Part shown: positions 61,778-64,000 of the stretch, piece by piece | How the letters are laid out: the number at the start of each line of letters is the position of its first letter | Position numbering within the stretch: the first letter of the stretch is position 1 | NCBI RefSeq assembly: GCF_014107495.1 | Contig: NZ_CP041969.1 | Span: forward strand, 3,018,501 to 3,082,500 | Length of the DNA: 64,000 nt | DNA from: Cohnella cholangitidis | GTDB taxonomy: Bacteria > Bacillota > Bacilli > Paenibacillales > Paenibacillaceae | Direction of reading: 5' to 3' | Program-made: the position numbers and the translations under genes | The notes under the pieces: model-generated | Database searches by the model: none | What the model saw: the letters and a program-made list of their open reading frames with translations, nothing else | Told to the model about the DNA's origin: nothing

Positions 61778-62283
61778 GTGCAAGAAGCATACGTGGCGCT
61801 AGGCGCTAATCTGGGCGATCGGGAATCGTCGCTGGCGGAAGCGGTGAGCAGGCTGCAAGCCGATCGCGAGCTTGAAGTCCGTCGCATTTCGGCGATATAC
61901 GAGACTGCCCAGTCGGATATACGGATCAGCCTTCTTTTCTCAATATGGCGGTGTGCTTAAGTACGGAACTTGATCCGCTGGCCCTGCTTCGCCGTTTGCT
62001 GGCGATTGAACAGGAAATGGGTCGCGTCAGAGACGTGCGATGGGGACCGCGCAACATAGATTTGGACTTATTGGTTCATGGAGAAGCGAAGGCGGATACG
62101 CCGGAATTAACGCTCCCGCATCCCCGCATGGGGGAGCGGGCATTTGTATTAGTTCCGCTTAGAGACGTTTGGCCGAACGATATTCTTTTCCCATGGGAAG
62201 CGGAACTGTCGTCATTCTCCCTGCAAGAAGAAGGAATCGCTCGATACGCTGAATGGGACGGCCAGGGGCTACGAAAGGAGTAA
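61778..62283 (+). CDS. folK: Hydroxymethyldihydropterin pyrophosphokinase (frameshifted as printed)
   Basis: FolK pyrophosphorylates 6-hydroxymethyl-7,8-dihydropterin. The first frame (AYVALGANLGDRESSLAEAV, SAIYETA) stops at 61960. The second frame holds NMAVCLSTELDPLALLRRLL, REWGPR-type VRWGPRNIDLDLL and LPHPRMGERAFVLVPL. Adding one C to the CCC at 61908-61910 restores YETAPVGYTDQPSFLNMAV, a textbook FolK segment, and a 168-residue protein. FolK is normally essential, so a base-calling loss is the likeliest reason. It starts at GTG 61778. Confidence 0.93.
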
Positions 62284-62289
62284 TGAGTT

Positions 62290-63318
62290 ATGCTTAAGAT
62301 CGGTAACGTTCCGATGAACAATAACGTCGTGCTTGCACCGATGGCCGGCGTCTGCAATCCGGCTTTCCGGCTTATCGCCAAGGAATTCGGATGCGGGCTC
62401 GTCTGCGCGGAGATGGTGAGCGACAAGGCGATCCTGCACGGCAATCAGCGGACGCTGGAAATGCTGTTCGTGGACGAGCGCGAGAAACCGCTAAGCTTGC
62501 AGATCTTCGGAGGAGACAAGGAATCTCTTGTCGAGGCGGTGAAGTTCGTCGACCAGAACACCAATGCGGATATCATCGATATCAACATGGGTTGTCCGGT
62601 GCCGAAGGTAACGAAGTGCGATGCGGGAGCAAGATGGCTTCTGGATCCGAAGAAAATCTATGAAATGGTATCATACGCCGCGGATGCCGCGAAAAAACCG
62701 GTAACGGTGAAAATGCGCATAGGCTGGGACGACCAGCATATCTACGCGGTCGAGAACGCGCAAGCGGTCGAGCGCGCGGGCGGAGCGGCAGTCAGCGTGC
62801 ATGGGCGTACCCGGGAGCAGCTCTATACGGGCAAGGCCAACTGGGATATTTTACGGGACGTGAAGCAAGCGGTTAATATTCCGGTTATCGGCAACGGCGA
62901 CGTGTTCTCTCCGGAGGACGCCAAGCGTCTTCTCGAACATACGAATTGCGACGGAGTCATGATCGGCCGCGGCGCCCTTGGGAACCCGTGGATGTTGTAT
63001 CGTACCGTACATTACTTGACGACGGGGGAACTTCTGCCCGACCCGTCTCCGGCGGAGAAAATCCGCATTGCCGTTCTGCACTTGGATCGCCTGGCCGATC
63101 TCAAGGGAGAGAACGTGGCCGTAAGGGAAATGCGCAAGCATCTTGCATGGTACCTGAAGGGGATGCCGGATTCCGCGATCGTCAAAAATTCCGTCATGGA
63201 TCTGACGAGCCGTTCGGAAGTCGTCTCCGTCTTGGAGAATTACGTAACGACGGTTGAAGAAATGTTGCAACGGGAAGCAGGGGAAGCTTCTGAACAGGGC
63301 GAAATCCTCGTACACTGA
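62290..63318 (+). CDS. dusB: tRNA-dihydrouridine synthase B
   Basis: DusB reduces specific uridines in the tRNA D-loop using FMN and NADPH. The 342-residue protein has APMAGVCNPAFRLIAKEFG, DINMGCPVPKVTKCDAGARW with the catalytic cysteine, VSVHGRTREQLYTGKANW and IGNGDVFSPEDA, plus a C-terminal helical domain. AAAGGAGTAATGAGTT precedes the ATG. It follows folK by six bases and is the last gene of the pab-fol operon, matching the yacF position in B. subtilis. Confidence 0.94.
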   Translation: MLKIGNVPMNNNVVLAPMAGVCNPAFRLIAKEFGCGLVCAEMVSDKAILHGNQRTLEMLFVDEREKPLSLQIFGGDKESLVEAVKFVDQNTNADIIDINMGCPVPKVTKCDAGARWLLDPKKIYEMVSYAADAAKKPVTVKMRIGWDDQHIYAVENAQAVERAGGAAVSVHGRTREQLYTGKANWDILRDVKQAVNIPVIGNGDVFSPEDAKRLLEHTNCDGVMIGRGALGNPWMLYRTVHYLTTGELLPDPSPAEKIRIAVLHLDRLADLKGENVAVREMRKHLAWYLKGMPDSAIVKNSVMDLTSRSEVVSVLENYVTTVEEMLQREAGEASEQGEILVH

Positions 63319-63351
63319 GAGGAAGCGGTTTCATCAAGTGCTTTCCGCGAA

Positions 63352-63380
63352 TTGACATTTTTCAGGGGTTGAAATATAAT
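63352..63380 (+). promoter_or_regulatory. Sigma-A promoter of greA
   Basis: TTGACA at 63352-63357, 17 bp, and TATAAT at 63375-63380: an ideal consensus. The predicted start is near 63387. Confidence 0.92.
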
Positions 63381-63385
63381 CAGTA

Positions 63386-63510
63386 CCAATATTCGCCCAA
63401 GCATCAGGAAAATCGTAGGCTAGCATCCATTAAGATGTCATGTCAGCGGTGACCGACATATATTGGATTAGCAACCCTGAAAATTTTTCCCATGACAGGA
63501 GATCGGTGAG
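63386..63510 (+). promoter_or_regulatory. Structured 5' leader of greA
   Basis: The leader is about 124 bases. CCAATAT at the very 5' end (63386-63392) pairs with ATATTGG (63460-63466). Inside, ATGTC-AT-GTCA-GCGG-TGAC-C-GACAT (63435-63459) is a good hairpin. TGTCATG (63436-63442) could instead pair with CATGACA (63491-63497), which abuts the GGAG ribosome site, and GCTA/ATCC parts can pair with GGATTAGC. Two exclusive folds are therefore possible. Confidence 0.55.
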
Positions 63511-63987
63511 ATGAGCGATAAGGAAGTGCTTCTAACCCAGGATGGGCTTAAGAGGCTTGAAGATGAACTCGAAAACCTTAAATCCGTCAAACGCCGCGAA
63601 GTGGCAGAGCGCATTAAGGTTGCAATCGGCTATGGAGATATCAGCGAGAACTCGGAATACGAGGACGCGAAGAACGAACAAGCATTCATCGAAGGCCGCA
63701 TCATTACCCTTGAGAAAATGCTTCGTAACGCCCGGATCATCAACAACGAAGAGATCGACCTGGAAACGGTCAGCATCGGTTCAACTGTCGTTGTCGAGGA
63801 TCTCGAATACGGCGACACGATGGAATACACGATTGTAGGTACGGCGGAGTCTGACCCGTTGAACAATAAGATTTCCAACGAAAGCCCGGTCGGTAAAGCG
63901 ATTATTGGCAAGAAAAAAGGTACGACGGTTGAAGTGAACGTTCCCGCGGGCATCATTCAATACAAAATTGTCGATATCAAAATGTAA
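63511..63987 (+). CDS. greA: Transcription elongation factor GreA
   Basis: GreA rescues backtracked RNA polymerase by stimulating transcript cleavage. The 158-residue protein has the N-terminal coiled coil ([17 protein letters not shown] to [13 protein letters not shown], with acidic tip [15 protein letters not shown]) and a C-terminal FKBP-like domain ([30 protein letters not shown]). An AGGAGATCGGTGAG ribosome site precedes the ATG. It is transcribed from an ideal sigma-A promoter through a long structured leader. In Paenibacillaceae it commonly precedes lysS, which would lie outside this window. Confidence 0.97.
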   Translation: MSDKEVLLTQDGLKRLEDELENLKSVKRREVAERIKVAIGYGDISENSEYEDAKNEQAFIEGRIITLEKMLRNARIINNEEIDLETVSIGSTVVVEDLEYGDTMEYTIVGTAESDPLNNKISNESPVGKAIIGKKKGTTVEVNVPAGIIQYKIVDIKM

Positions 63988-64000
63988 TCAAACGACCCTT

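Noticed and set aside
1..64000. CRISPR arrays, insertion sequences, integrases, prophage genes or replication origins
   Set aside because: I saw no regularly spaced repeat-spacer array, transposase, integrase or phage gene, and no DnaA-box cluster; the repeats present are described above.

Overview
The window is chromosomal DNA from a spore-forming, low-to-mid GC Firmicute, most likely a member of the Paenibacillaceae (Paenibacillus/Cohnella type). The gene order veg-sspF-ispE-purR-ridA-spoVG-glmU-prs-ctc-pth-fin-mfd ... spoVT-yabM-mazG-hup-rqcP-yabP-yabQ-divIC-yabR-spoIIE-yabS-yabT-tilS-hprT-ftsH ... coaX-hslO-yacD-cysK-pabB-pabA-pabC-folP-folB-folK-dusB-greA is the origin-proximal sporulation and housekeeping block known from Bacillus subtilis. 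The HU gene beside rqcP, nadABC beside ftsH and greA after dusB are arrangements I associate with Paenibacillaceae. Nearly every gene is on the + strand; the one minus-strand gene I support is a short hypothetical at 6709-6909. Layout: 1-12.9 kb is the conserved core, ending with a PrsA-like foldase that overlaps mfd. 12.9-18.6 kb is accessory: a flavin-type split-barrel protein, a split-barrel/GAF/LuxR regulator, a DUF2269 membrane protein, an arylamine N-acetyltransferase and a MetNIQ-type importer. 18.7-26.9 kb looks like a nitrogen-responsive island: a urea-type ABC importer (urtABCDE) followed by an ECF-type nickel/cobalt importer (cbiM/nikM, PDGLE protein, cbiQ, cbiO). Three sequences matching the GlnR/TnrA consensus TGTNA-N7-TNACA at every fixed position lie at the two promoters of this island. 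27-31.8 kb returns to the core (spoVT to rqcP). 31.9-37.7 kb is an inserted surface module: a DUF115/Maf-like enzyme whose stop overlaps the start of a large Ig-repeat/SLH-anchored protein carrying a 699-bp tandem duplication. A lactonase gene follows. 39-64 kb is core again: spore coat morphogenesis, division, SpoIIE, YabS/YabT, tRNA and purine salvage, FtsH, NAD synthesis, pantothenate kinase, Hsp33, cysteine and folate synthesis, DusB and GreA. Working together: the core supplies isoprenoid, purine, cell-wall, NAD, CoA, cysteine and folate precursors plus sporulation regulators under sigma-A, sigma-H, sigma-G and Spo0A-type promoters that can be read in the sequence. The island suggests coordinated uptake of urea and of the nickel that urease would need, although no urease gene is in the window. 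A caution for all users: at least seven genes (the LuxR-type regulator, urtA, cbiQ/cbiO, the SLH protein, ftsH, pabC, folK) are broken by small indels, all explainable as lost bases in short homopolymers or GCGC steps. Several are conserved or normally essential, so I read most of these as sequencing or assembly errors. The cbiQ/cbiO break is the exception that deserves attention, because it falls on an in-phase A-AAA-AAG heptamer with dnaX-like surroundings.
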